Assembly (NCBI GenBank): GCA_015847255.1
Contig: JADLZK010005566.1
Location: 620,001-684,000 of the forward strand
Length of the DNA: 64,000 nt
Reading direction: 5' to 3'
Source: Hyparrhenia diplandra
Lineage: Eukaryota > Streptophyta > Magnoliopsida > Poales > Poaceae
Below are positions 43,909-55,799 of this stretch, in pieces. The position numbers were made by a program, and so were the translations under genes. Position 1 is the stretch's first letter. Each line of letters begins with the position of its first letter. Below the pieces are notes generated by a model. The model did no database searches. It worked only from the letters and a program-made list of their open reading frames with translations, and had not been told where the DNA came from.

Positions 43909-44747
43909 GGGCGTGTTTGGATCCTCTAACTTGGTTAACTCTAACCCTCAACTAACTCTAACCCATAGGCAGTTTGGATGATAGGGTTAGAAGCACTTTT
44001 CTAATCATTTGTCACATTGACACCACCAATTCAATAGGATCTAGTGTGGCCACCATTTCAATAAGAGCCACCAAAAATCAGCTGGCGAGCCGGAGTTGCC
44101 CTTTCCTCTCCGGCTCGCACGCGGTGGATAAAGGGAGGGAGCCCGGGGCCCTCGCCATGGCACGGGAGGAGCTCGGCGTCGTCAACCCCTCAAGGTATGC
44201 TCCGTTACATCGCAAGATCTAGAAACCCCTCCATGGCGGACGCTTGAGAATTGAGGTCGGCCGGATCCGTCCATCGCGGGTGGGGAGGTCAACGGGCGAG
44301 CTGAATTTGGATGGAGGCGTGCTACTAGGCAGCGAACCCTAGCTCCTTGGCGGCGGTGACGCAGACGGGACTGGCGCGCGAGTGGCGCCTAGGCTAGGCG
44401 GGTGTGGGCGGCGCTGTGAGGATGGCTGGCGTGGGACGGGGCGGGGCTGCTAGGCGGCAGCACTGGAGGGCGGCCGCGCGGCCGGAGTCGCGTGGAGTCG
44501 GGCGGACGCGGGCGTAAAACGACTTTGCGTCCTCGCACGGGAGGAGAAGGGACGGACCGGATCGGGTGCGGCTTTAGTGCGGGCGGTTGGGTTTGTGGGC
44601 TCCACCAAAGTAACCCAAATAGCACCCCTTCCCCGGTTACTTCTTTTGGTGGGTTAGAGCCCTTTAACCCCCACTCTAACCCATGTGTTCGGGTTATTTG
44701 GGCCAAAACTAACCCAATCTAACTCTAACTCGCATCCAAATAGTGCC
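43909..44747. mobile_element. Tourist/PIF-Harbinger-like non-autonomous element (839 bp) with GC-rich core
   Basis: The ends are GGGCGTGTTTGGAT and, inverted, GGCACTATTTGGAT. Further inward both sides carry taactctaacc/ggttagagtta motifs. ata flanks both ends (43,906-43,908 and 44,748-44,750), a 3-bp TSD. The core (44,070-44,560) is very GC-rich and may be an acquired gene fragment, but no domain is recognised. A TSD of ATA is not the usual TWA, so the superfamily call is tentative. Confidence 0.5.
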
Positions 44748-44759
44748 ATAGATATGACT

Positions 44760-45205
44760 GTTGTCGGTTGTGTCCTTACAAATACATTGCTTCTTGTGCG
44801 AGGGCTCCTGCGTGCAAGTCTTTATATATTATTATCTTTGTAAAAAGATTATAAAATAACGGAAAAGCGGAGAAAGCAACAGATCTAGCAGGAGCAAAAT
44901 TTAAAGACGTCCGACCTCGACAGAGCATAATGATTGATTTTTTTTTTTTTTTTGACAACAATGATTGGATTCTTTGATCAATTTGGAGCAACAAAGCCCG
45001 GCCTGGCTTGGCCCCTTCTTCTCCATGTGTCCTTTCGGCAGCTCGATCAACACAGTGGACCCTCAACAAAATGCTAGAGCAGCAGATCGAGCAGGGGCAT
45101 TTCACAGAGGCACGACGCCGACAGAGCACAATGATTGGATTCTATGGCACCTGGAAACAACCTCTTTGGCGAAACGAAGCTCGGCCTGGCCTCCAGAACC
45201 TAGGT
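44760..45205 (+). promoter_or_regulatory. Module B, second locus (tandem), beyond the DUF4220 pseudogene
   Basis: It matches 23,220-23,770. Shared blocks are attgcttcttgtgcgagggctcc (a variant), agtctttatatattattat, gagcacaatgattggattctatggcacctgg and cctcaacaaaatgctagagcagc. It is again partly duplicated in tandem (copies near 44,880 and 45,085). The direction is away from the pseudogene, but no plus-strand DUF4220 gene follows in this window. Confidence 0.45.
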
Positions 45206-45259
45206 AGACCTTTATTTCTTTCTTCACTACCTGTTGTGTGGAGAGTGAGAAACATACGC

Positions 45260-45799
45260 TACCTGCATGCATGATCGATTAAAGCCACTCCATCGCCAGG
45301 TCGAATCTCAATTTTATCGTACCGTACGATGTGACCTGCTTTGCAACTTTAATTTGGAACCATGAAAACTGGTTAGGCACCATAATAATGGCCTGGTCAG
45401 CCAGGAGAATAATTGCCTGACAGATATGCGTGGGCTGCATGATTGGTACAAACTTACACCAGAGCAATCAGAAGAACCAAGCATTTGTTTGTGATCAGAA
45501 TCCCACACGAGGGATATATATAATAGAGATGAAGAAAATATGTAGGCCAATTTGAATGCTCCTCTACTCTTTTTGAGTGACACGACACGAACTATATCTC
45601 TTGATGATATTGAGCTTATGGACTATATATGTAAGCACACATACCCTTACCCATACGTTATGTGAAAGATATAACACTTTGATCATGTGTTGCTCATGCA
45701 TAATTTTTTTTTTAAAGAATATATTAATATCCTAGCTTGTGATCAATGCATATATTTGTTCCTTACTACTACCAAGACAAAGAGTAACATAGTCCAGAG
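45260..45799. other. AT-rich spacer; no gene seen
   Basis: No feature was recognised except a CACTA-type terminus (CACTACAACAGAAAC) starting near 45,800, whose partner was not found. Confidence 0.3.
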
Positions 45800-45959
45800 A
45801 CACTACAACAGAAACCTTATGTGAGGTAGGTCTTTTTAATTCTCCGTGATGGGCAAAGGCATCCTCCATGGTTGTAAGGTCATGCTTAATCGATTAACTT
45901 CGGGCACGTTAGGATGACTGCCTAGTAAATCGTTTTAAAAAACAAATAAAAGGAAAGAG

Positions 45960-48430
45960 CCCACAAGGGCTTTGGTCTATGCCGAAAGACTAGATCGGAT
46001 TGTGCCGCCGCCGCCAGATGGACTTCTTCCGGCTCGATCCACCATGGTAGAGCCCTCCATCAATAGATCCATATGTGGCGGGGCCGGATCGGTCGCGGGG
46101 TGGAGGCCGCCTCATGGCCGGATCCATGCTTCGTTTACAAGTCCCATTAGTTGGGCTATAAAAGTATGGGGTCTGTAATCTCTCATGTCAAGAAGCAATA
46201 AAGAAAAATCTATCTCCCTTCCTCCTCTCCCCCGCCACCACCCCCCCTGCGCGCCTCCGCTGCCACCGCCCCGAGCGCCGCTACCACCTCTATCGCCGGG
46301 GCGCCACTCCTGTCGGGCGTGTCGGGCTACGTGTCACCTGGAATCAATCCGGTTTGTGACGGTTGGTATCCGGAGGCCACTACGATCCACCCACCACCAT
46401 GAACGCCGAGACAAAGAAGATGCTGACCGACCGTCGGGGCAGTTCTCCACCTTCACCACCTGCCTCGATATGCTCGCCGATCAAGTTGTTGTCCTCTCTG
46501 GTACCAATCCAGAGGAGGAAAGATGGATGAATCTGCTCCAGGAGGTTGAGACGCAATGAAGTCAGTCATGGAGGACTCAGACGCCGCCTTCATCAAGGCG
46601 ACAACATAACAGGGCAAGACGCCCGTAGCGAAGCGGACCGGTACTGCGCGACCCGATCTAGAGAAGATCATGGCAATTTCCTCGACGCGAAGCCGACGCC
46701 AAGAGGGGTGCCGACCCTAGCGGCGCACGCACCGCCCTCTTCCTCGCCCATCGAGCACTTCCCCGGCCCAACACCTCGTCTACACAAGCTGTCCTTCCAG
46801 ACGTATGATGGCAAGGATGATCCCCTACCATGGCTCAATCACCGTGAACAATCCTTTGGGGACAAGGTACACCAGCCATAGAGCAAGTCTGGTACGATTC
46901 ATATCATCTCACAGGAGGAACACAGCAGTGGTACATGAGGCTGTCCCAGGAAAAAGCGCTAACAGATTGGACAAGCTTCACCCAGTACGTCAGTGAGAAC
47001 TTCAGTCCAGCTACCCGGCGCAATCCGGCCGCTGGGTGAACTGGCATCACTGTGGAAAACCGGAACCGTCGATGACTACACGGAACAGTTCCTGGCGCAC
47101 GTCGCGCGCGCAGGACACCTCCACGACAAGCAGCAGGTCAACATCTACATAGTGGGACTTGGGGAACCGCTGAAGGCGTGCATCGAGATGCAAGATCCAA
47201 ACGACATGGAGACGGCCAAGTCGCCGCCCGAGCGCATGCAGCGCCGCTCACCATCCTCTACAACTCCGACAAGACGACGCAAGCAATGGGGCAAGGCACG
47301 ACGACCCCGCCCCTTTGCCACGACGCCGACAGCTCCAAAGACCGACACCAACTCGGCCGCTCAAACGGCCGACACCGAGGAGATGACGGAGCGACGCAAG
47401 GCCAGACTACGGTTCAACCGCGGACGAGCCGATCACACACGGTCACAAGTGCAAGCATCTGTTCAATATAATGGTCTTCAACAACTACGATGATGACCAG
47501 GAGGGCCGAGTGACAGCGCCCCCGACGGCGCTGACATCCAACGAGCTACTGTACTACCGCGACGGACACGCCACAACGTTCATGTCGGCACCTCCCCCGC
47601 GCACTGACAAGGGAGAGCCCGGACCTGGACTCCTTAGGTCTGGCATCTTCGTGGCCATTCGAAACTTCACCCCTAGGCTGGGCAAATGTCCACGACATGC
47701 CGGTGCTTTGGACCTCTACGACACATCGATTGGCATCTTCGTTCAGCTCTGACAAGAGACACTGGAGGACCAGCGCTTGCGGCGGATCGCCCTCGACGTC
47801 ACCATGGGCACCGCAGCACCAGCTTGGACGGTGGAGGATGGTCTCCTTCTCTTTGACGGCCGCTTCTACATCCCAGCTTCTTCACCTCTACTTCCGGAGT
47901 TGCTGGTGGCACTGCCGAGGGAGGGACTCGCAGGGCGAATTACATCGCCCTACCCCCGATGACGGCAGCGCCGACTGCCATCCTGCTGGACGGCATATGG
48001 CCAAGGCACCACCACGTCGGACCTGCTCGCGTCGTCTTCCTCGACGACATGGACCGACTCTTCCTCACCATCGACAACGTCCACATCAGCTACGATGCAG
48101 AGAGAGGAACACATCAGCTCTCTCCATCCATGTTCGACATCGGCTCCTTCATGTACCGTACAATGTTGAACCTGGCTGCAACACCCCCTACTCGCCGCGA
48201 CATCACTATTTGGCGCCTCCTGCCTCTCTTCGTCACCCCTTCGCCCAACGACCGTTTCCTGTTCCTGGAGAGTCCGCCTCACGGCATGTGCACCAACAAC
48301 TTGAGGCGGGGGTCCAGAGGGAGCTCTTGCTTGAGGCACGTCGACAGACAGAGCCACAGCAGGGACGCCCCATCCATCAGTACATCTACCATGGCTACAT
48401 CGGCAACCTCCACTATCGCTAGGGGCGTTT
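45960..48430 (+). mobile_element. Decayed Gypsy retrotransposon (LTR part, gag, integrase fragment)
   Basis: A TATA box at 46,157-46,164 and an AATAAAG at ~46,196 suggest an LTR. tggtatccgg at 46,364 resembles an initiator-tRNA primer site. gag follows: KLSFQTYDGKDDPLPWLNH (~46,800), then after frame changes VDDYTEQFLAHVARAGHL and IYIVGLGEPLKACIEM (to ~47,205). 47,835-47,930 reads TVEDGLLLFDGRFYIPASS, the block just before the integrase zinc finger in Gypsy pol. Protease, RT and RNase H between them are deleted. 47,950-48,432 is open but not recognised. Inactive. Confidence 0.75.
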
Positions 48431-48439
48431 AGTGAGATG

Positions 48440-49548
48440 GATAGGCAGGATAGTGATTCTGATGGTAATGATATCATGATGATGCCTATTTTTGTGAGGC
48501 ATAGTTCTGGCGATTCGACTGAAAACTTGATGCAATTACATGCACACAAGACCAAGACAACATTTTACAGCCAGTGGCGTGTCTATAGGAGGAAATGATT
48601 TGAACCACATCATAGTTGGCTGTGATGTGGCTTAAAAGGGATAAAACAGTACATGTATGTACAGGTTTCTTGAAAAGAGCGAAAGTTCAATCGATTTTTT
48701 GTCCTTTATATAACTCAAGTTCATGCCTTTTTTCATCAACGGTTGAGACTATATAATAATTAATATATATGTTGAATTAAATTTGATATTTCTTCTTTTT
48801 TTTTTTTTTTCTGCACGCTAAACTAAAAAGATAAAATTACCCTCGTTTATGAAAGAGAAATAAATTCTAAACTTGCATGCGAAAAAGATTTAACAACAAT
48901 TATAGAAAGGAATCATCAATTAACTCTGTGTTCCTTATATGCTAGATTATTTGTTTTCTCAGTAGATTACACACTTAAGCATTCTTATTAAAACAAAAAA
49001 AAACATAAATAACCAAGGGCTAAGATTTGCCAAACCTTTTTTTCAGCTTGCTACGCTTATCTTTATTTCACTAATCGGCAGTGAAGTTTCCCTCTCACGT
49101 AGTGAAAAAAAAAAAAAAGAGAATACTATCTCTTTGACTTGCGAACAACATCTTATCTGATACCGCGAAGTCTGGCTTAGTCAACGCTTCACATGCACCA
49201 TCTACATTATTACAATATATACTCCATATTGGAGTAGAAACACCGTAATGTTACGTTAATTCAGATCTATCACTGCAATAAACTAGTGACCAATTGTATA
49301 TGTACGCATTGTGCCGCATGAGTTTGAAACTTGGTCCCTACGGTAGCCATCTGTCAGTTAGCCGTTTTCTAATTCTTTTCGCGGCAGTCAAGTTTCTGTC
49401 CCATTGACTTTGATCATTCTCATCAATAATTTGCTTTCCCTACCACGATCAGTATCAACATAACGAATCATCGATCATATACAATAAGCACCCTCCCGCC
49501 CACCATCAGGCTGGCCACACATACACAATCACCTCATCCAGCGTCGCC
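48440..49548. other. AT-rich DNA upstream of the F-box pseudogene
   Basis: This contains A/T tracts (48,790-48,812 T; 49,107-49,120 A) and no recognised gene. It would include the F-box gene's promoter. Confidence 0.35.
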
Positions 49549-51746
49549 ATGGATACAGAAGTGGCATAGCTTCCAGACGACACCCTCGCCAAGGTCTTCC
49601 GCCGCCTGCCAGCACGGAGCCTCGCCGAGGCCCGGCGCGTCTGCAAGGCATGGCGCGCCGTCGTGGACGCCCACGCGCTGCTGCTCCCCTACCGCAAGCT
49701 TTCTCCCACACCGTGCACACGGTGTCTTCATCAACTACGTCGACCACTGCCGGCCACACCTCTTCGCCCGCCCCGCTGCATCCTCCGGCGAAATCGACTG
49801 CCTGCTTGGCTTCTTGCCCAGCGACCTCAGGATCCGGTGGTCGGTGCTCGACCACTGCCGAGGCCTCCTGCTGTGCAACGTCGACCGGGGCAATCAGCTC
49901 TGTGTGTGCAACCTGGCGACGCAGGAGTGGGCGCTCCTTCCCCAGCGCAGGAGCCAGACGCGGTGACTACGCTGGAGCGTACCTCGCCTTTGATCCCGCT
50001 TCATCTCCGCACTATGAGGTGTATTTGTGCCCCAATGTGCCGGAGAAGAAGCCACTGCTGCCCTCAGTCCGTCGCCGGGAGGTGGAGCAGGAACAACGAC
50101 GGCGTACACATCAAGAAATAGCTGGGCCATTCTGCCTAGACTGGCTATTCTCGTCATCGTCTGGGACTGGGAGCATAGCAATTGTCGAGGAAACAGAGGA
50201 GGAAGTTAAGGAGCTTCTGCCATCCATGGACTGGGAGCATAGCAATGATCTGGGTCGTCGCTCCATGGAATGGCCACCGACGCCATGGATTTTCAAGGTG
50301 TTCTCGTCAAGGACCGGTGGGTGGGAGGAGAGGGCCTTTGTCCGGGAAGGCGAGTCTGCCGGGACAATCCAAGAGTTGGGGTTGGATCAACCACAACTGA
50401 TAATTCGGGGGGGCCGCCAGAACGCTGTCTACTGGCAAGGAGCGCTTTATATACATTGCCGAGGTCACTTTATTACAAGGTAAGCATTGATCATTTTGTC
50501 CTAATAATATATAAACTATACTGTATACGCACATTAACATGCCTGTTCAAGCTGCACTAGAGTAGAGGTACTAACACAACCTTTTATTACATTATCTTTG
50601 GCATGTTTAGAGGTTATATAAGAATGAACGTGTTCAGGACAAATTTGGGAGACGAATAATAATGTACTACTAGTTGCTAATATCATACTCTTTCCATTCC
50701 AAAATATATGAAGCTATATGGGATGCGTGCAAGTCAAATTTTCTCAATTTTGACCGGGTTTATAGATAATGCGTACACCATTTTTATATCTTCAAATGAT
50801 TTTATTATGAAAGTATGTTCCACGATCTATCAAAAAAATAATACTAATTATGTAGTATAAATAGTATAATATTCTTTTACATATAGTTGGTCAAAACTAG
50901 AAATTATTGACTCGACGGGAAGCGAGAATGATTTATATTGTGGGACTAAGGGAGAGTATATGTTTCTACATTGTGTTATATTTTTAGGTGTGCGGTTATA
51001 TTATATTTAGCCTTTACATTGTGTCATTATAACTGTAAAATGAAAAAAAAATCAACAATGTATACCATGTGCTATTGTACAATCGAATCGTATTTGGTAA
51101 CTTCATCTCTTTTTTTTTTCTAGGCTTTCATTGTCAAACCATAAGTATCAAGTAATTAAAACACCAGGATACATCAAGAGTGACCGACATGCAAAAATCT
51201 TATCTAGGGATATCGAAGAAGGGAGTGTACTTTGGGATAGTTCAGTGGTGCCAATTATGGGTTTGGACCCTTAATGAATCATGTGGTGAGACTGAGTGGA
51301 TATTGAAGCATCACGTTGACCTTAAACGCTATGCCCAACATATACGAGAGTATGGTCACCAAATGGATGCACCTTGGATTGTGCATGATGATAATGTGTC
51401 TGGAATAAATCACAATGACCACGACGGCGGTGCTCAAACTCTACCAGAAGAAAGATATGAGTGGGACTCTGATAATGATGATTTCTTTACGGCCGACAAA
51501 GTTGTTGGACCAGCAGAGGAATACTATGGCGGCAGAGACATTGTGGGATTCCATCCTTACAAGGAAGTTGTATTTTTGGCCGAGTTCTTGAGTATTGCGG
51601 CCTATCATATGAACACCTCAAGGATTCAGTATCTTGGGAACTCACGCCCCGGGAGTTATTATCGTAACTACAAAAATGACATATCTGAGTCATTTGTTTA
51701 CACTCCTTGCATGATTAGGGAGCTTAACGAAGGCAGTACTAACTAG
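49549..51746 (+). pseudogene. F-box protein gene, two exons, inactivated (copy 1)
   Basis: F-box proteins are substrate adaptors of SCF ubiquitin ligases. The ATG at 49,549 is followed by a TAG at codon 7 (49,567-49,569). The F-box then reads LPDDTLAKVFRRLPARSL and ARRVCKAWRAVVDA. After ~49,705 the homologous reading moves to another frame (FINYVDHCRPHLFAR, LDHCRGLLLCN, CNLATQEWALLP), then to a third from ~49,965 (AYLAFDPASSPHYEVY). Exon 1 ends at AAG|GTAAGC (intron from 50,480). Exon 2 starts at 51,124 after a T-rich tract and TAG. A 1-bp insertion near 51,197 shifts exon 2 relative to the copy at 61.9 kb. The C-terminal part (VYFGIVQWCQLWVWTLNESC) is of the F-box-associated type found in grass genes. 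Confidence 0.85.
50688..50956. mobile_element. Stowaway-like MITE (269 bp) in the F-box intron
   Basis: The ends are CTCTTTCCATTCC and GGACTAAGGGAGAG, imperfect inverted repeats flanked by TA. The interior is AT-rich. Intronic location is common for these elements. Confidence 0.55.
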
Positions 51747-51749
51747 AGT

Positions 51750-52636
51750 GGCTCATCCTGAAGATTAGCACCGTTAAGTACAACCCGGGACAATAATAGA
51801 AAGGTTATAGATCTCGTATTCGAGCACTGCCGTCTTCTTTAGTTAATTCACTGAATTTCCACCTTAAGCATTCGGGTCTTTGCTTTTTGGCACAAGTACT
51901 ATGTGTCATACTGTAGTAAGTTGTTAAAGTTTTCAAGTTGGTTCTACCCTGTGTATCCGTAACTGCCTCATATTACTTTTTCATGATTCCTGTATTTCTA
52001 GTGGCTGAATTTACAATTTTTTTGTTTCAAATGTTTCAGGTGTTATAGAGACTAGTAACAGATCTAGGATTGAAACTCACCTAGGCAAATTTTCTTCGGC
52101 AATGGTTCCACCGTCTCCCCCTTGCCTCCGTGGCCTGGTCGGCGCTGGAAGTGTGCAGAAGACAAAGGAAACGTCGTGCAGTGTAATAACTGCCCTTTCC
52201 TCCTTAGACTTAAGTAGGTTATTGTTAGGGTTTGTCTACCTCGTGTTGTTGTCGGGCGAAGATCTTTGGTGCCGACGGAGATTTGGCAAGCGGTGGTTGC
52301 AGCTGCTATTGTCGAAGTTTCGGGGGCGGCGCCCAAGCAGGCTTCCCTCGCGGCTTCATCGGTGGAGATGGCGCTGTGGTTGTGGAATAAAGTCCAAGGT
52401 GACGCGGTTGACGATGGCAATGGCGTTAGTGTCCTCGTTGTCTTCACCGTTGCGCCTTCGAGGTTACTTTAGTTTCTCATTTCTATGAAGGGGGTGGGGG
52501 GGGTCGTCTTGCATATTCTAGTCAGTAGGATTTTTATTTCGCTTCGTTGTTGGTGTCGATGGCGACGGCAGATGGGTTATTGGGTGGCTGGTGGCGACAT
52601 CCGTGGCAGCCGTGGGAAATAGATGCCGCCATAGGG
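51750..52636. other. 3' flank of F-box copy 1 and unassigned GC-rich DNA
   Basis: 51,750-52,010 is 3' UTR-like and is repeated at 62,885-63,180. 52,080-52,490 is GC-rich with open frames on both strands (127-128 residues), but no recognised domain and no supporting splice sites. Confidence 0.4.
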
Positions 52637-55080
52637 GGTTAAGGAGCGGCCATCCATGGACGAGGACAAGGAGCTTGTTGATATTGGTTTGAGACGTCGC
52701 GCCATGGAATGGCCACCGACACTATGGATTTTTTTTTTTTTGAAAAATCTGGAGGGTCCGGAGCCCCTACAGTAATTTATTCAAAGACAATAACAAAAGT
52801 CCAAACAGAGTACAAAAAGAAAAGAACAGAGCAGCACCAGAAGTGCTCAGGAGACAAAAAAAAGAAACAAAAAAATAAAAAAGCTAATCTTCTAACTGAG
52901 CTATGTTGTGGCTCCATTGAAGAAACTGGGGGAGTTTACTAGCTTTGACCCCTCGTGCTTTAGTAAAAGCAATTCTTTCTTGAAGAAACGTTGACATTCT
53001 AGGAGGGAGGGTTGAACCCCATTGAAGATTAAACCATTCCTAACCATCCAAATGGACCAGCAGAGGAGGATCACACATCCATGAAAAAAGGAGAATGAAG
53101 CTGAGCTTTTAGGTGAGAATTAAGCTCAGGGAATGTGACACCCGTAGAGAGCTGTATGTTGATCCAATCCCAACACATGGCTGAAAATTGACATTCGAGA
53201 GAAGAGATGACCCACAGTTTCCTCGGACAAACAAGTTGCAAAAAAGAGACAACTGTAATCATCCAATTGCATTCCTTTTCTTTTCAAAATATTTCTTGTG
53301 CTGAGCCTACCTTTCACGAGGAGCCAAAAAACACTTTGTGCTTGGTTTGATAGTTAGACTTCCAAAGCCACTTGAAGGAGGGGTGGACATGGAGGTTGCC
53401 AACTAGAATTCTCGTAAACTTTTGAGGAGAACTTATTCGACCTCCAGCTATAAGTCCAGACATCCTTTGCATCGGTGGAAGGTTGAGCATCAAGCAAGGT
53501 CTGAAGCTCCTAGAATTGAAGAAAAGCTACTTCAGAGCGGGGGAGCTAGAAAAGATCAAGAACATCAGCCGGATCGAGCCTTTTCGAAACAGTAGCAAGC
53601 TTGTGGGTGGTAAAGGAAAATAGCTCACGATAAGATTACGCCAAGGAAGGATTCACCCAGGAATCATGCCGAATAAAATGGAATCACCACAATTACTATG
53701 AGGTTTTGCAATACTCTTGAATTCTTGAAGAAGCTTCAAAACATCTCTCCACCAAAATGATCCTTTTCTAACATGACTTGGCAATTTTCCATTTTTATAG
53801 TGCTTTTCCTAGACAAGATGCACCCGGGGGATGTCCTCTTTATTGAAGAATTTGTGAAGATTTTTCATCAGAAGAGCTTTGTTTTGCTTCTCAATATCAA
53901 TGATCCCCAAACCTCCTTCAATTGTAGGAACACGAGTCATCTACCATTCTCGCCTTAGGAGGGGAGTTAGCATTGATCTCTGCAGCCCTCCACAAGCAAT
54001 ATTTTCTTTTCTTATCAACCTGTTTAATGATGCCTTTTGGCGAGCAAGAGTGCACATGAAGAAAGTAGGAAGAGCAGAAAAAACTGCATTGGTAAACAGT
54101 AGTCTCCCAGCCTGATTCAGGAAGGTAGAGATCTCACCTAGCCTTCTCTCACATTTGCTGACCAGAGGCATGAAATCCAAGGCCCTTGGTCCGTCAATAG
54201 ATAGAGGCAAGCCCAAATAAGTGTAAGGAAGGCTCCCTTTAGAACAGCCAAAGGTGGCTGCAAGCAGATTGAGTTTATCCTCAGGAACATTGATTGGGAC
54301 CACCATGGATTTCTGAAAATTCACCTTGAGACCAGTGGCCATGGAAAAGGCTGTTAAGCAAAGCTTGGAGGAAAAAAGCTGTTTGGCATCACCTTCGGCA
54401 ATAATAAGGGTGTCATCAGCATAATGCACCATAGGAAAATCAGGTGAGCATTGCAGAGGAATTGGAAGGTTCAACAGTCCCATGTCTTTAGCTTTGTTGA
54501 TCATAGACTATAAGAAATCAACAGCCAACACAAACAAGAGGGGAGAAAGGGGATCCCCCTACCTGACACCTCTTCTACAGTGGATTGTCTTACCAGGAAC
54601 ACCATTAAGGAGAACCGCAGAGGTCCCCAGAGCTAAAATGGCATTCATCCACTCAATCCATTTCAGACCAAAACCCTTAGCCTGCATGATGGTGATCATA
54701 GCTTGATGCTCAATTTTATCAAAAGCTTTTTCAAAATCCGACTTGATGATTACAATCTCCTTATTTGAGTGGTTGACAGAGATGAAGATATTCAAATGCC
54801 CATGCAAGACAATCTGGATAGTTCTATTTTTGATGAATCCATACTGGTTCTTATGAATCGAGAGAGGTCACACATGGCTAGAGTCTATTTGCCAAAATTT
54901 TTGTGACGAGCTTCACAGAAGAGTTGAGCAGTCAGGTGGGTCTAAAATCATTTACCCTCCTGGCATTTTCCACTTTTGAAATTAGAGTGATAAAAGAGGA
55001 GTTAATGCTTCTCGGTGTTCTACTCAAGGACCGGTGGGTGGGAGGAGAGGGCCTTTGTCTGGGAAGGCGACACCTGGGCT
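52637..55080 (+). pseudogene. F-box gene fragment (copy 3), split by a LINE
   Basis: 52,637-52,728 matches exon 1 of copy 1 (gccatccatggac, then ccatggaatggccaccgac). After the LINE, 55,014-55,080 continues it (ggtgttct.ctcaaggaccgg, then gaggagagggcctttgtc). Everything else of the gene is absent, so it is a small duplicated segment. The two halves abut at the expected place in copy 1 (about 50,293-50,297). Confidence 0.8.
52729..55013 (-). mobile_element. 5'-truncated L1-type LINE inside F-box copy 3
   Basis: On the minus strand RT begins near 54,990 (SFITLISKVENARRVNDFRP). It continues with KSDFEKAFDKIEHQAM (~54,740), DPLSPLLFV-type sequence, HYADDTLIIAEGD (~54,420, the catalytic Asp pair) and YTYLGLPLS (~54,215). 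A zf-RVT end follows at about 53,130-53,320. The element ends in poly(A), seen as a T tract at 52,729-52,741. Endonuclease and ORF1 are missing. Stops occur throughout the 3' half. No clear TSD was found. Confidence 0.85.
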
Positions 55081-55089
55081 GTATGAAGG

Positions 55090-55750
55090 TATGAACACGT
55101 TTCTTGCAGTAACGGCCATGCAATCTTAGCTGGGACTAAAGCTTCTTAATTGCACTAACACACTTTGGTGATCGTTACAACTGGGAATAAAATGTACAGT
55201 TGGTCCTATAGTTTGTATTATAAAAAACCGAGACTGAAGGTTCCATATATGATTCCTTTAGTCACAATACAGTTAGGCCACAGACAAAAGGTGTTTCTCT
55301 ACTAGTGATGCTTGTGGCAAGAAAAATTGTTCCAAGAAGTTTTCATCTACCATATATTCATGTCGTGATGAACACATAAGAATTTCGGTGTGAGATGATC
55401 TGATCGATGGTGATTTAAATAACAGCGGCTTGCTAAATTCGACACGTTTTGAGTTCCTCAATTGTGGCTGTTCTAACCTTTAAGCCGTGCCATCTTATGG
55501 CTGCCAAGCAAAACAAGCGTAAAGCTCTCGTAGCACGTAACTACGATCGATTTGGTTCGACACCGTCCTTTGCCTTTTTCATGTAGGAATCATTACGCAA
55601 CTAGATAGAAACCTCTCTTATCATCTGTTGTGCCTCTAGTCCGAGCTAACCGCACAGACGAGGCAAATTCAAGGTAGTGTTCACCCACCACTCTTTTATC
55701 ATTGGAAAAACAAAAATATGTTTACATATCTACTATAATGGCACACATCT
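55090..55750. other. No gene recognised
   Basis: This is mixed-composition DNA with only short open frames on both strands. Confidence 0.3.
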
Positions 55751-55799
55751 TTCTATTTTTTGGCACAAGCAACATCATCCGTCGGATCTCACAACCAAG

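Noticed and set aside
45800..45960. Complete CACTA element starting CACTACAACAGAAAC
   Set aside because: Only one terminus is present. No inverted partner or 3-bp duplication was found.
49894..50181. Minus-strand frames across the F-box gene
   Set aside because: Shadows of the F-box coding strand; the plus strand has the F-box motif, splice sites and two homologous copies.
51180..51746. Independent 188-codon gene
   Set aside because: It is exon 2 of the F-box pseudogene; its first codons arise from a 1-bp shift, as shown by the copy at 61.9 kb.
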